64,000 nt of DNA from Glycine soja (taxonomy: Eukaryota; Streptophyta; Magnoliopsida; Fabales; Fabaceae): NCBI RefSeq assembly GCF_004193775.1, contig NC_041009.1, positions 46,059,534 to 46,123,533 on the forward strand, written 5' to 3'. Below are positions 1 to 13,244 of the stretch, in pieces. The position numbers were made by a program, and so were the translations under genes. The notes under the pieces are model-generated. The model had not been told where the DNA came from. It searched no databases and was given only the letters and a program-made list of their open reading frames with translations. Positions within the stretch are counted from its first letter, which is position 1. The number at the start of each line of letters is the position of its first letter.

Positions 1-11
1 GTTTCAATGCA

Positions 12-111
12 GATGGGTCAAGATCGAACCTTTCTCCGTGCGAGAGCGAGGTTGCAGTGAAGATGTATCGAGATACAACCTTTCTTTGTGCAAGGCCAAG
101 GTTGTAGCAAA
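12..111. repeat. Imperfect 50-bp tandem duplication
   Basis: Two adjacent copies (about 12-61 and 62-111) share the core acaacctttct / aacctttct followed by tgtgc and aaggttg. They start with gatgggtca and gatgtatcg. Divergence of roughly a quarter of positions suggests an old duplication or the edge of a larger minisatellite that continues left of the window. Confidence 0.5.
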
Positions 112-367
112 TATGCGTCGGGGTGAGGCAAATATTCATTCGAGTTAGGTGCAATTCATATCCCCCACGAGATAATGTGTGACAGCAGACATTATGTGCT
201 TGAATCTTTTGGCCTTTTTTTTTCTTTTCTCTTATATATTATAAATAATACAAATCAAAGCAATTAACCTCAAAGGAAGTGTCCTTTCGTTTCTGAACAA
301 AGTTCTCCCAAGTTTCATGATCAATGAACCCATAGATATCACAAGGAGATTTGGCTTTGCATTTCCC

Positions 368-371
<4 letters not shown>

Positions 372-431
<60 letters not shown>
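372..431. repeat. (CATA)n/(TA)n microsatellite
   Basis: A short CATA run passes into about 26 uninterrupted TA dinucleotides. Such tracts are highly length-variable in plants. Confidence 0.95.
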
Positions 432-433
<2 letters not shown>

Positions 434-1399
434 GATTAATTTGAACCAAATTGGTATATGTTATGTCACTATGTTTACAACACCAAAAGATATCAAAAAA
501 GATTGTTGTACCTTGTTGTCTCTATAAGATTTGATGGTTGCAACCAGCAACTTATCGATCTCCGGCTATTCATCTCACTCTTTGTAATAATTCATGTCGT
601 CAAATCTTCTTGTCCTATACAAGAGGAAGCAACCAACAATGAGAAGAACAAACAAGCAACACACTCAAACCCAAATGCAAACAAGAAAAAATAATGGGAC
701 AAGGGGTAAGAAAACAGCAAGCAGAAAGATATAGTACATTATGTTGTGAGTATAATCACATCTACTGCAAAAGTGTAGTGCAATGGCAAGAGAAATGAAA
801 TAGTTCAAGGTTACCACTTAGTCATTTGGATATGTGACGGTTAAGTGTGGTGTTCAAGGAAAAGTTGGTGTTCATCTTGATCCATTAAACACGGATTTTG
901 ATTTATAGATCCAAAAAAGATGAGTAATGTTAAGAGATTTAACACGGGAAGTGAAAGGAGTGAGAGGGGCAAGAGCGGCTTTAGTGTTTTAGACTGAGAA
1001 AGAAAATCTAGTTGTTAAGTTTTAGGGTTAACCTCAGTACTTGTTTTAAGTGAACAACAGAATATGGCTTGGACCTAATCTTTTTCTCAATTTGTTGGAT
1101 AGGTTCGATTTTTTTATGAATGTAAAGATCCAAAATCCAACTTGCCTAGTGAAATTCATTCAAACCCATTTTTTCACATGCCCAACACATTTACTTGCTT
1201 TAACCAATCCATAGACCATTTTTTTCGGGTCAGGTTAGTTGCCGGTTCCCTTCCCACCCCTACTAACAACCATCACACTAGGTACTTTTTTCATTAAATT
1301 CATTCTATAAATTATATAAGTCATTATTAGATTAAAATAATCTACACGGACACCATAGGAAATAGTAGAGTACTAACCACAAATTTACATGCATTGTTA

Positions 1400-1425
1400 A
1401 ATATATATATATATATATATATATA
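1400..1425. repeat. (AT)n microsatellite
   Basis: About 13 perfect AT dinucleotides in intergenic DNA. Confidence 0.9.
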
Positions 1426-2272
1426 GAAGATAAATATAAAGATTTCTATTTTTTAGTGCGATCTTAATTTATAATTAAGCATCTAATTGACGTCAAGTAC
1501 TGCCAGAAATTCACATTATGATATGTTTTTGTTTAAAAAAACAGAAATTTAAAGAAAAGAAAAAAAAAAGACAAATAAAAAAGTAGGATAATTTTTTAAT
1601 GATGTCAAATGACATTCATCTAATTATCTTTAATATCACTACTCATTTTACTTGATTGAAATTGGGGAAGTAACAATAACAATTCAGATATGTTTCAAAT
1701 TGAAGTCGAATATGGTATTGCACCTTTAGATCTGGAAAGGTAATCAACCCATGAAGATCGATGGAGATGTGAGAGAGGAAGGTGTTGAAAAAAAAGGCTA
1801 GATTTTCTTACGGAGAAGAAACATAAAAAAGAGAATGAGTTTTTAAAACGGACAAATTGGGAAAAAAAATGAAAGAAAAAAATTATAACTGTTGATTTAA
1901 AGTTTAAAATATCTCACAGACCAAAAAAATAAAATTGGCAGGCACAGTGCATAAATAAATTTCACTTTCACACACTATAGAGTCCCTCACTCAGCAACAA
2001 TATTAAATGTTTTGGAAACAATGACTTTGAATGTGTTAGAAGCCGGATTCTACCGTACCACGAAAGTGAAACATTTTTCGGGTGATATGGGAGTTATAGT
2101 GAATCATGGTAACTTTCATATCGTTTGGTCAAAATAACTTTCACACGGTGAAAAAATTTCACTTTGGCACCGTGGTGGTAGAAGTAGAACTACCCGGCAT
2201 ATTTTACCCTGAAAATCAAAACAGCTATCAAATTCAGCAGCAGTAGTAGAAGCATAACCTAACTGAAAACAC

Positions 2273-5200
2273 ATGGTGATGCCAATCATCCGCCACCGCC
2301 TAGCCACTCTCACTCACCGCTTACGCCACTCCTCCGCCGCCGCCGCCACCCCGAAACCCCCCATCCTCTACACCGCCGACACAACCGCCGACGCCACCGC
2401 CACCCTCCAAGTCCTCTCGTGGGGCAAAGGCGCCTCCGGCCAGCTCGGCGGAGGCGTCGAGGAGACCCGCCTCTACCCTTCTCCGGTTGCCAACCTCGCC
2501 GTCCCCAAATCCTCCTTCGCCCTCTCCCAAACCCCTGGCCGCCGCCGCCTCCTCCCAAGCCCACCGAAGCGGGCCCTTGAAGTGGGCCTCTCTTGTGGGC
2601 TTTTCCACTCCTCCCTGATCGTCGATGGGGCCCTCTGGATTTGGGGCAAAGGCGACGGCGGAAGATTGGGCTTCGGCCACGAAAACCCCTTGTTCGTTCC
2701 CACACTGAACCCTCACCTCGATAACCTCCTCTCCGTCGCACTCGGTGGCTTGCATTCCGTCGCGCTTACCTCGGACGGCGAGGTCTTTACGTGGTCAGAA
2801 TCACTTCAACTTCTTCGTCCTCTGATTGGTTACCTTTTCCGAGTTTCTGATTGTTGTTTTCCAAAATCAGGCACATAATGCGTTGTGTGTTAATATGAAC
2901 TAGACTTGGTTGATCAGCTAAATCTGATTAATTGGAGTCATTGATTGACTGTGTTATTGGATATTCCACATTGACTATGCCCAATTTAAAGTATATAAGT
3001 GAGGGGTAACTCTTACCTCACAAGCCAGTTTTATGGGTTTGAATTAGTCCAAATCCAAAATTCTAAAAGTGTTAACCAAGACTTCTTACATTGTTTGCAT
3101 GCAGTTTTTTTCCTTCTCTTTTATATAGGCATGCTTGGTGAGATTGATAACATGAGCAGAGCAAATCTCAACTGTATAATGTATAATTTAAATATATGGT
3201 TAAAATTAAAACAAACTTGACCATCCATGTATGATTATATGATTAAAATTTAATCAACTTACCTCTCACTAGATATGTCTCCTTTGGTTGAAATGCTGGT
3301 TCTTTTTACTTAGCTTGACTGAGAAATACCGCAAAAGTGGTTGGACTTAATGCCTGAACTGTGTTTATTTATATAGGGTTAGAAATTTTGAATCCTTCTT
3401 TGACTTATGCTTGGCTTAAACTCAAGATATTGTCAAATTTACTCTACTATGGAATCATAATAGGAACTTGACAAGTGTTTTATTTTCATTTTTTGGTTGT
3501 GGGAGATGACATTGCATGAGTAAAGATAAAAGAATACTGCTAGTTAAAAGAGAACTCTAGATATCAATTTAAGACACTCATTGATGCTTTGCTCATGAGG
3601 TCATATTTTCTCGTTTTAGACAATATTTGATGTTTGGTATGCAACTCAAAGATTCAGAGATGAAAAGCTTGTCTTTTGACAACATGAATGCAAGAATTGC
3701 TCACCAGAAGTTGTGAAACTAGTGTTGGCTTCGGTGAACACTAGGTTTCTCAATGGATTAACTTCTAATCAGACACCAAACTTGGATTCCAGCTCATGAA
3801 ATAAATATAGATTAGATTGAGGTTTTTGTTATCTGCCAGCAGTTACTTCAACTAGCATACCCTAACAATGTTAACATCTACACAAAAGAGTAGGTTTTTT
3901 GTAGCAATGGGGGTATAACTCAGTATTTTGTGGGGGTGGGTGCAGCCTGCCCCCTGTCAGAGCCTATTGTTAGCTGTGAACCTTTTAGTGAAACTTTCAG
4001 AATCATTTTTCCTTAAGGCTCTTAGACACTTGTATTTAAAAAATTAACAGACTTTGTCGAGTTTGGGAATATTTTTGTAACTTCAGGGAGTTAAAAGGTT
4101 CCTAAATTTTATGATGAGCACGAAAAGTTTTATGTCAGCTATTTATTCATGCTTTCTTTCCTCTCAATAACATTAGTTTTTATGGATGCAAATGAAGTTT
4201 GCAGGGGTTATGGTGGTTTTGGTGCACTTGGGCACTCAGTATATCATAGAGAGCTATTTCCTAGGTTGGTAAAAGGCTCCTGGGAGGGAACTATAAAACA
4301 CATTGCTACCAGTGGAACACATACTGCAGCAATCACAGAATCAGGTTTGTTTTTCAACTGGAACTTTATTCCAGCTTTGTTTAAAACAAATTTAGATTGA
4401 AGAATCTGAAGAAAAAATAATTACTGAATTCAAAACAGGGCTGATCACGGCAGTTGTTTTCCATATGTCAAATTGTTTCCCAATGTTTTCTAACCCTAAC
4501 TTTTTTTTTTCTTTTTTCTTCGGGACAAGAAAAGAATCCATTGAGAGAAATAAGATAGTACAAAGAAGGATAAAAAATCTTCTTAAAATTACAGACTCCA
4601 AATATACTTATTTTCTTCCAGAGTGATTGAATGAAGATGCTCTTTTGTTATACATGTCAAATCAGATTTTTGATATATTGAAAGCTTTGCTCTACCGTTT
4701 CACTAACATGTTTAATTGAAGATATAAATTTCTATTTAATGTTTATCTTTTACTTTACTTTTTCTTATTTCACTAACATGTATGTAGGACCATGCATCTA
4801 TTTCTCCTAGCGTTCAACTTTCTAAAACCAATTTGAGTTTCTTATTAGGAATGTTCAGGAACCTGAACTAGATATCAAAAAATGGTATCCATCCTTTGAA
4901 ACTGATGGCAGGTTCATATTGGATGTAGGGGAGCTTTATATCTGGGGTCGAGATGAAGGGGATGGCCGATTGGGCCTTGGTCCTGGTCGGGGCCCAGATC
5001 ATGCAGGTGGACTTAGTATCCCTTCCAAAGTAAAAGAGTTACCTTACCCTATTGCTGCTGTATCCTGTGGGGGATTTTTCACAATGGCATTGACAGTGGA
5101 TGGACAATTATGGAACTGGGGAGGTAATTGTCACCTGCTTTATATTAATTTTTTTCCCTATATTTTCTGTAGAAGATTAGCAAAATTCTTTTAGCCTGTG

Positions 5201-6825
5201 CTTAAGTGAATAAGTGCTTTTAGTTTTAGAAAATTGATAGTGCTATTTTCTCAGCCAATTCCAACTATGAACTTGGGAGAGGTGATAAGATTGGTGGTTG
5301 GAAACCAAGACCAGTACCCAGCCTTGAGAATGTTAAAATAATTCAATTAGCAAGTGGTGGATATCACTCCCTTGCATTAACAGGTATGTTGATGTGGCAT
5401 TATTAGTATTGTTTCATTTCCATTCTCATGGATCATGTCATTATAACTACTTCATTCTTGATTTACATTAGATGATGGCAAAGTGCTCTCATGGGGCCAT
5501 GGTGGACAAGGTCAGTTGGGCCATGGATCTATCCAGAATCAGAAGATACCAGCAGTAGTTGAGGCTTTAGCTCATGAGAATATTATATATATTTCTTGTG
5601 GGGGTTCCTCATCAGCAGCTGTGACGGGTAATACATTTCATCTCACCCAGCATGTTCTACTAGCTACAGAACTTTTCACTTTTAATATATAAATAACTTT
5701 TATCCTTCACCATGTGTCCTATAGAGTCTAATGCCCTCTTCAGCATATTTTTATGATGCTCTGAAATTGTATGGCATTGTAGGCTGCAGGTTGTGTCCAG
5801 AATCAGATATTTCAGATGTTAGTGTTGGATAATTATGTATCTGCAGCACCACCACCATTTTTTGGCCTTTTTATCAAAAACCATCCCCACCATGGCCCTG
5901 CAATGAATGCTATTTAATAACACTGATTGATAGTTTGATACACCATTGAATTCAAATGTTAAATGTCTACCAAATCAGGGGAGCTTCATTCAGACCCTAC
6001 ACAATATTGGAAATTGATAGGGAAGTTGGACTCTTATAACTTATTATGGCCAGACTTGACATATCCTTTGTTAGAAGTTTTGTTTGTTAGTTTCTTCACT
6101 CTCCCTATTATAGCCATTGAGATACATATTCTCATGGCTTTATCTGAGATATATAGGTTGCACTATTGCTGCATATATAGATGCAGATTGGGCTGACTGT
6201 CCAAGTGAGACACAACTTCAGATTATTATTATGTTCTTATTAGAGGCAGTCTCATTTCTTAGAAAAGTAAAAGAGCAAAATGTTGTTGCTTGATCAAGTG
6301 CAAAGGAAAAATATTGAGTTGTGTGCCTGTGAACTAGAATGGCTAAAACTTCTCTGACTTGAAGTTTTGCACAATATGGTCTATGAAAGTTATTTGTGAT
6401 AATTAGAATGCATTGTGCATTCCTCGCAATCCATTCCGTGAGTGACCTAAACATAAAAATCAAAAGTCTGATAGCTAATCCCTTGAGCAATTTACAAATC
6501 CATGGTCAAAGTGGTGGTAGGTTGTTTGACAGAAAATTTAACTATGGAATTTCTTATTTTATTTATCATAACGTGAAACAACTTTTCGAATCATTGTAGT
6601 GCTAAGCATGCATTTTTTTTGTTCTAAACAGATAATGGAAAGTTGTACATGTGGGGAAATGCTAATGATTCTCAATTGGGAATTCCTGGGCTACCACCGG
6701 TTCAATCATGCCCTGTTGAAGTCAACTTTTTAATGGAAGATGATGGATTAGGACCTCACAAAGTTTTATCAGTTGCAATTGGTGCATCACATGCCATGTG
6801 TTTAGCTTTGAGGGAGAGTAGTTGA
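2273..6825 (+). CDS. RUG3: RCC1-repeat protein, RUG3-like (mitochondrial), six exons
   Basis: Exons by GT/AG sites and phase: 2273-2793, 4205-4344, 4929-5123, 5255-5383, 5472-5627, 6632-6825. They join to 1,335 nt, 444 residues plus stop, close to the roughly 445 residues of Arabidopsis RUG3. Seven RCC1-type blades are visible, each with a W-G turn and a following L-G: LSWGKGASGQLGGG, LWIWGKGDGGRLGFG, TWGYGGFGALGH, LYIWGRDEGDGRLGLG, LWNWGANSNYELGRG, VLSWGHGGQGQLGHG and LYMWGNANDSQLG. They predict one seven-bladed propeller. The N-terminus (MVMPIIRHRLATLTHRLRHS) is basic, Ser/Ala-rich and free of acidic residues, as in a mitochondrial presequence. Known for the family: Arabidopsis RUG3 is needed for nad2 intron splicing and so for complex I. 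The same role here is inferred. Exon 1 is GC-rich, later exons AT-rich. A second in-frame ATG lies six bases after the first. Confidence 0.9.
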
Positions 6826-9800
6826 TTTTGTCCGCTGACATGGAAATTTCTTCTTTGACTATAATGCCCCACTGAATTTTGTAAAAAGATAAGATCATTG
6901 AATTGTCGTGGTCTAATAGTGTATACCCTGATGGGTTACTAGCAGCATTTGTTCTTGGAGTCCAACACATCAAATTGACTATTCTGGATATGCCAGAACT
7001 CCAGCGTTTACAGTTTGATTGTCCTAAAACCTGATTCCAAAAATTAATACTTTCAGGAATTATGTAACTTTTGTTGCTTATTCCTTCGTAAATGAAAGAG
7101 ATTGAATTTTGAATTTCACCTCGTATTGGAAAATGACTGAACCTAATTCACTCTCGAAAACTAAGTTCAAGGGAGGATAATTGTTAAGGTCTTTTAAGGA
7201 GTATTTCAACCATATTTTACACAATATATTTTTACACCTTCAGATCCAAGATTGAATTTTGAGAGTGAAGTATGCAGAAATCGAAATTTGTAGATAATCT
7301 TACATTAATACACAATAGGCTTTCATATCATATTAGAGACGAACTGGGTTTCGTATTTATATTTCTAGTCAATGTGAGATATTTAGCACCTCTAGGAGGC
7401 AAGGAATTCTTACACAGTGTCTTGAGCCTGATATACACATGGTGTTGAAAGCAGGGACTTAAACTTAGTTATCATAAACAATCTGCTTTACAAACACTGC
7501 ATACCATTTTGTGACGGTCACCATATTTCTCTACCAAGTTTAATTATGCTTGTAAGTTCTTATTTCGGTGGCTGATTCCTTTTGTGGTTTTACTCTTTAG
7601 AAGAGTCTAGTTGTTAATTTAAAGGGTCAACCATTCAACACCTATTTTTCATGCCTCTTTGTCCTTTTATAATTTTGTGATGATCATTCTTTATTTGGAT
7701 CTATATTTAAATTAGTATATCAGATTTTTTTTTTAGTAACTACAAAGGAAAAGACTGTTTAAATATACATTTCCAATATCTAAATCTCATGCCAAAATTT
7801 TATTTGAGTACTCCTAGATTTTACCTTTCTACCCAAAGTTGAAGAGAAGCTGTCGCAGGGCATTCGCAAATAATATATCCGGTCCTCCACTTAAAAAATA
7901 GTTGATAGTGTAATATCTTTTATACTGTCAATTTATTTTAATTAAATTATATGATGAAATGTTTATCTTGCTTGTAACCAATTTATAGGAGATGCACAAG
8001 TTATGTTTTGAAAAAAGCAAACAAAAAAAAAATCCTTAAATTAAACTTCATTTACTGTACATGAATTAACCCTCCCAATATATGAAAAATCTACTTATTT
8101 AACGAAAAGTGTTGCATGTAATTACATAATCATTCAAAACGATAAAAAAAAAAAAAAAAAAAAAAAAGATCAAGCAAAAGAAACTACTCGTCCGCAGAAC
8201 ATTTGTGGTGAAAATTTCATACTTTTGCTCAGTTTACAGAATCCTTTTGACAAGTGAAATTTGACTTGGCATATATCATTGTTAATTCATTTTTATTGAT
8301 TAGGTTTTTTAATCCAATATCAAGTACAATTGTTGTAGTGATTCCTATTAATAGCATTAAGTGTATCCTCGTGGAGTGTCTCATGGAGGAGGACAATATC
8401 AGGTGGAAGAGTGTCTTGTATATAGGCGTGTGAAGGGTGCTATGACTCTAAGCGTTTATCATAATTAAGCTGCAAAGGTTGCCAACAACTCCTTAATGCG
8501 TACGTTAATTCAATTTTTCTTTCTATTTTTATCATCTTTATTTTCATGCTCTCAATCAAATACAACAGTGAGTTGTATAACATGTTTGACTGCAATTGTG
8601 CATCGTGCACTTGAATGGTCTTTCCTGCGAGTCTAGGGCTTTGCTCTGTGACAAGAATATTACTTGTGTTGGATGGACAATTTAAAGCTCATGCCAATTT
8701 AATTTCCGCCTTAATCATATGGTGTATTTTAGAGGCTTTTTCATGCAAATTAAATGTTAGGATTTTTTGTGTTATTTTTGGAAATCCCATATGAACTGGT
8801 GATAAAATTAAAGGTATATAACAGAAAAATTTTAATCATCCACGTGAGAAGTGTGTTAAAAATTCCACCAACCAGTTATATCACCATAGTAGTGTAGACC
8901 AACTCTCACCTCAAAAAAAAATTATATAGTTGAGTTAGTCCTAACCCGAATTTTAAGACAAAAGACTGATAATGAATATCTTGCTACAGTTAACTTAGTG
9001 CATAATCGGTTGCAACTAAAACGGCTAAACTTAATTTGGGGGTATTTTTTGTGTATTTAAATTTTTAGAAATGACGTTGGTTCAACTAAAAAAGATGCCC
9101 ACAGTTACATGTCATATTCAACTGGTCTTTACCAAGCTCTGCAGCATGAGTGGTTGTGTAAGTTCATGACATATCATTTCATATACTAGTATCTTTTAGA
9201 GGTTATAGGTCTGATAATGCAATGTTTGACATGATGTGTGTTAAGAAGTGTATATCAGTGCAGGTGATATTTTATAGCTACCCGTTGTATTTAATAGGTG
9301 CAGGAGTTTGGATGGTTTAGTGTTGGATCATGACTTTGATTTTGTCTTCTACATGACACCTTATTGGGCAGAGCTGAGATTCAATTAGATCGTCTATCAA
9401 ACTTTCTATTTGTTAGTATCTATTTTACTCAACCTCTCTGGTCTATAATATAATTCTTTTTTACTTAAAAAAACATTGAATATTTAAATTAATACATATA
9501 ACATTTTCTGTTAAAGAGGTGATATAAATAGGAAGGGTTTGTATCCAACAAGTGTAATTCAATTCATTAAACATAATGTAAGATTTATTATAAAAAAAAT
9601 TTAATATTTGTTTTTTAATTTTTACGTATAAAGAAAAAATAGGAAGGGTTTGTACAATTGTACTTTGTTTCAAAAAGTTTAGGAGGTAAATTGAACAATA
9701 ACCAGAGTTTGAGTTGGGAGAGGGTTTGCGTATTTAACACTTATGCCAATGCTTTTAATTAAGAAAAAATAACGTTATGGAAGTTTAAACCAAAAGGATG

Positions 9801-12800
9801 CATATATAAAAGCACCGTAAATATAATTTCATTTTTTTACCTTATAACTTTATTTTATTTTTTATTTTTATCCAAAATATTTCAAAACTATTAATTTCAT
9901 TTGCAGCACTAATTAGACAAAATGTTGTGCTCTTGGAAGTATTATTGATGCATATCTTGCACTTATATGGCTAAATAAAAATATCATGTAAAAAGTTCTG
10001 CATGCTAGTACTTTTCTGATAGTGTTAGTTTCATTAATTGGTATCTTCGTGTTTAAGCATGTTTGACAAATTTAGGTCAATTAGTTAAAAATTTATAGGT
10101 TAAGAGTTGAAAACTTAAAAAGTGAAATTAACTAATAAGCTAGTTGATAAATGTAAAATGATAAGATAGGCAAAATGGTTTTTTTCTAATAAAAAAGAGA
10201 TAAAAAAGATATTTCAATTAATAGAATAAAAAGGATAAAAATAAAAGAAGAAGAAAAAAACGTATAAACTAAAATGCTAATTCAAGTATTGTGAAAATTA
10301 AATTGAAACAATCAATAGTGGTAATAATGGAATTACCATCATTGTTGTCACGGTGAAAACAGGGATGAAAATAGGAAGAATAATACGCTGGATAATAGTT
10401 ACCCATTGCCTCTCCAATTGGATAAATACCCGCCACGTGTTCTCCCCATTACCCGTGTGCGTATCCATTAACCAAATATCCACAATTTTTTTAAATTTCT
10501 GTGAGTATTTGTGGATATTCAAAAATATATAAACAAATGAATTTAATTTTTAAAATACTTTAAAAAAAACTTATTATAATTTTTATTTACTCTAATGTTT
10601 CTTTTTAAAAAATATTTTTTATATTTACAATTAAATTTATTTAAATATTCTACACAACTAAAAATATTAGTGGATAATTATTGTAAAATTAAAATAAATA
10701 AATAAATAATTTATTTTGTGGTCTCCAAACCAAATTATCTCAGAACTACTCTCTAAAATTGAAACTCAAATAAAACTTAATATATTTTCCTAAAAGCTTC
10801 TTCACCAATACACCAACTATAATAAAATAATTATTTTCCAATTTTTATAAAGCTTAAACAACTAATTTTTTTACGAATTTTTTTAGAAAATGTTTCACTG
10901 AAAAAAAAAACTAAAAACAAAAGTTGGATGAAATATTACTTTTTTAAGGTGAAGAAATATTACTTTATCTGTAAGCTTTTGGATATAGATTCGAAAGAAA
11001 AAAAATCAAATACTTGACATTGATGCTTAAAATTTATTAAACAAAAATGCAAAATTATTGAATAATTTAAAATCCAAACAACGTTTGATATATCCTCTTG
11101 AAATGATTAAGGAGATGGTTAAACACGTGTATTGAAATAAAATCAAATAATTTCTCAAAGATACAGAGATACCGTACAGATAATTAATATATGTGGTTGA
11201 TAAAAAAAATTATGTATATATAAAAAAAAAATCACTGAAATAGCTATATAACCATACTAAATGTTTCAAGTTAAATAATCATGAAAAAAAAACACTAATG
11301 CTTAACAAATAAAATAAAATAAGACAAGAATTATTCAGAGTATTTATGGATGTTGCCAATTAGGCATGTTAGTTTATCAAACCAAGACAAAGAAGTTTGT
11401 TATTGCTATCCGTTTTATTGTTATACTCAACGAAAGGTGGACCGAGTTGTTTCAATGTGCATGCTATGTCTTGTGAAATTTAGGCATTTTTGCTCTGAAT
11501 GTTTTGACCGTGACGTAAAATCTTTTTCTGAATGTAAATTGATGGTAAAAGATAGAACACCCCATGAATTCTTTGTCGGGGTTTACTTTTTATAACCCAG
11601 ACAAGACCCTAGGGATATATATAGTTAAAAGGGTTAGTAAATATCAATGGTCCCTGTACACATACCTATATATCGTCCTCATTAATGACACTGCCACGGT
11701 TTTTGTCTTTTACAAAGTACTAGTACTTAAGAAGTGTCTTTAAATTTTAAAATACAAGTTGGAAATAGAATAAAAGTAATCTAAAATAAACAAAAAAGTA
11801 GATAAATAAGGGGTTTGACAAAAAAGAAATTATACATAAGAATCAAATTTAAATACTAAAAAATATATATAATAACTCGGGAATATTAATGAATCAACTA
11901 CATTACACCTGATAGAAGATACCTTGACGGGTAACATTTTACCATAAAGGCCCAATAATCCAACAATTCTAATATTCTTCAAATAATTTTTTGAACCGAA
12001 GGCAAACATTACAGATATATAGAATCTCATGATCTAACTATTACGCGCACTACTCATGTTGCGAAGATACGGAGATAAAGACGGATATTAGCACGATTTT
12101 TATTTTTATCATAAAGTAAAATGTACATGAATATATTTAATCAGAATACAAGTTAAAAAAAAAAAAGTACGTTGGGATTAGTTAATTAGGGGTTTGACCT
12201 AGCATTACTCAAAGGCTCAATAGCCTTACGATAATCGCATTTTGTCTAAGAGATTTCTAACACTACTGAGGACAAACAAGCTAGGCAAGTAGGCCTCATG
12301 ATCCCCATTATATGCATCAATTTAACATGCAAAGATAAAGATAAAAGATTAATGATCTTATAAAATGTGAGTTGTTAACATTTTTAGGTAGGCACGTCTT
12401 TTATCCTATGTTTACAGGTGAGGAAAAGAAATTAAGGGGAAATGAAAGAGAATGTGAGAAAATAAAAGAAGAGAGATAAGGTGGAAATCCAGATTATTTT
12501 GTCGAAGAGAAATAAGTTTCATACTTTTAATTTACAAACATAAATTATTACTATTTTTCTCGACAAAGATATAAATATTAATGTTTACCACCACTTGTAG
12601 CTTAACTACGGCAGACTCACCAAAGCTTTCCAAAACTTAAAACTCAAGTATTATTTTCTACCAAATTATTTCTGCCTCTAAAATAAATCACAATAGATTT
12701 GTTTAAGATTGGATGCATAGGGACAAAACTATCATCTTGCAAACAAATGTACAATTTAAGTTGAATATCATTTTCTCTTAGGATTTACAAAATATTTTGA

Positions 12801-13244
12801 AAGTTTTACAACTCAAGAAAATTCAAATCAAAGAGTTTGAAGGCTAGAAAGAATGTTTTGTTAAAAATTTATAACTTTGACATTTCAACTCATCCAATAT
12901 TTATAGGCTTTAGCAGGAAGTAATTATTGTGTTTAAATTACCTTCTTTTTTCTCTTAAATCCAACATCGTCTAAAGTTGGATATTTGTTAGAGCATTAAT
13001 ACTCTATAAAATTTGACATTAGAGGTCTAATCATTAGAGGTCTAATCATTTTTAATTTGCTCAAAACAACTTTCGACACGATACTGACACATTTTTTTAT
13101 GTGAAATGAGAGTTTAAAATTTGTCTTTTCTCTTACTTTATTTACTTAACAAATCTTAGAAAAAAATATTAAATCATTTCTTGCACTAAGGATCAAACAA
13201 ATAGAAAACTAACTAGATGTTAAATGCTTCACAAAACCAATGTC
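6826..13244. other. Gene desert, AT-rich
   Basis: The first 200-300 bases are probably the 3' UTR of the RUG3-like gene. The rest has many stops in all frames and no recognisable domain. It holds a poly-A run (8143-8167) and repeat-like AT-rich blocks, such as one near 10040-10170 with aacttaaaaagtg and ctaataagct motifs resembling another block at 26340-27190. A block at 10298-10522 has an open frame on the minus strand and a mildly GC-richer core, but I recognise nothing in it. The short open frame at 11350-11595 (+) is Cys-rich and also unrecognised, with no splice or family support. Confidence 0.6.

Larger units (their letters stand above)
1..2272. other. Intergenic region upstream of the RCC1 gene
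   Basis: No coding exon was recognised here. The stretch starts with two imperfect copies of a 50-bp unit (about 12-111). A CATA/TA microsatellite lies at 372-431 and a TA microsatellite at 1400-1425. The part at 1076-1262 contains polypyrimidine-rich, repeat-like sequence ending in a cccacccct motif, as seen in fragments of old DNA transposons, but no matching second end was found. The last few hundred bases should hold the promoter and 5' UTR of the RCC1 gene. I could not pick a convincing TATA box. Confidence 0.6.

Noticed and set aside
2310..2755. Minus-strand open frames opposite the first exon of the RCC1 gene
   Set aside because: Gly/Arg-rich shadow translation of a GC-rich exon; no domain.
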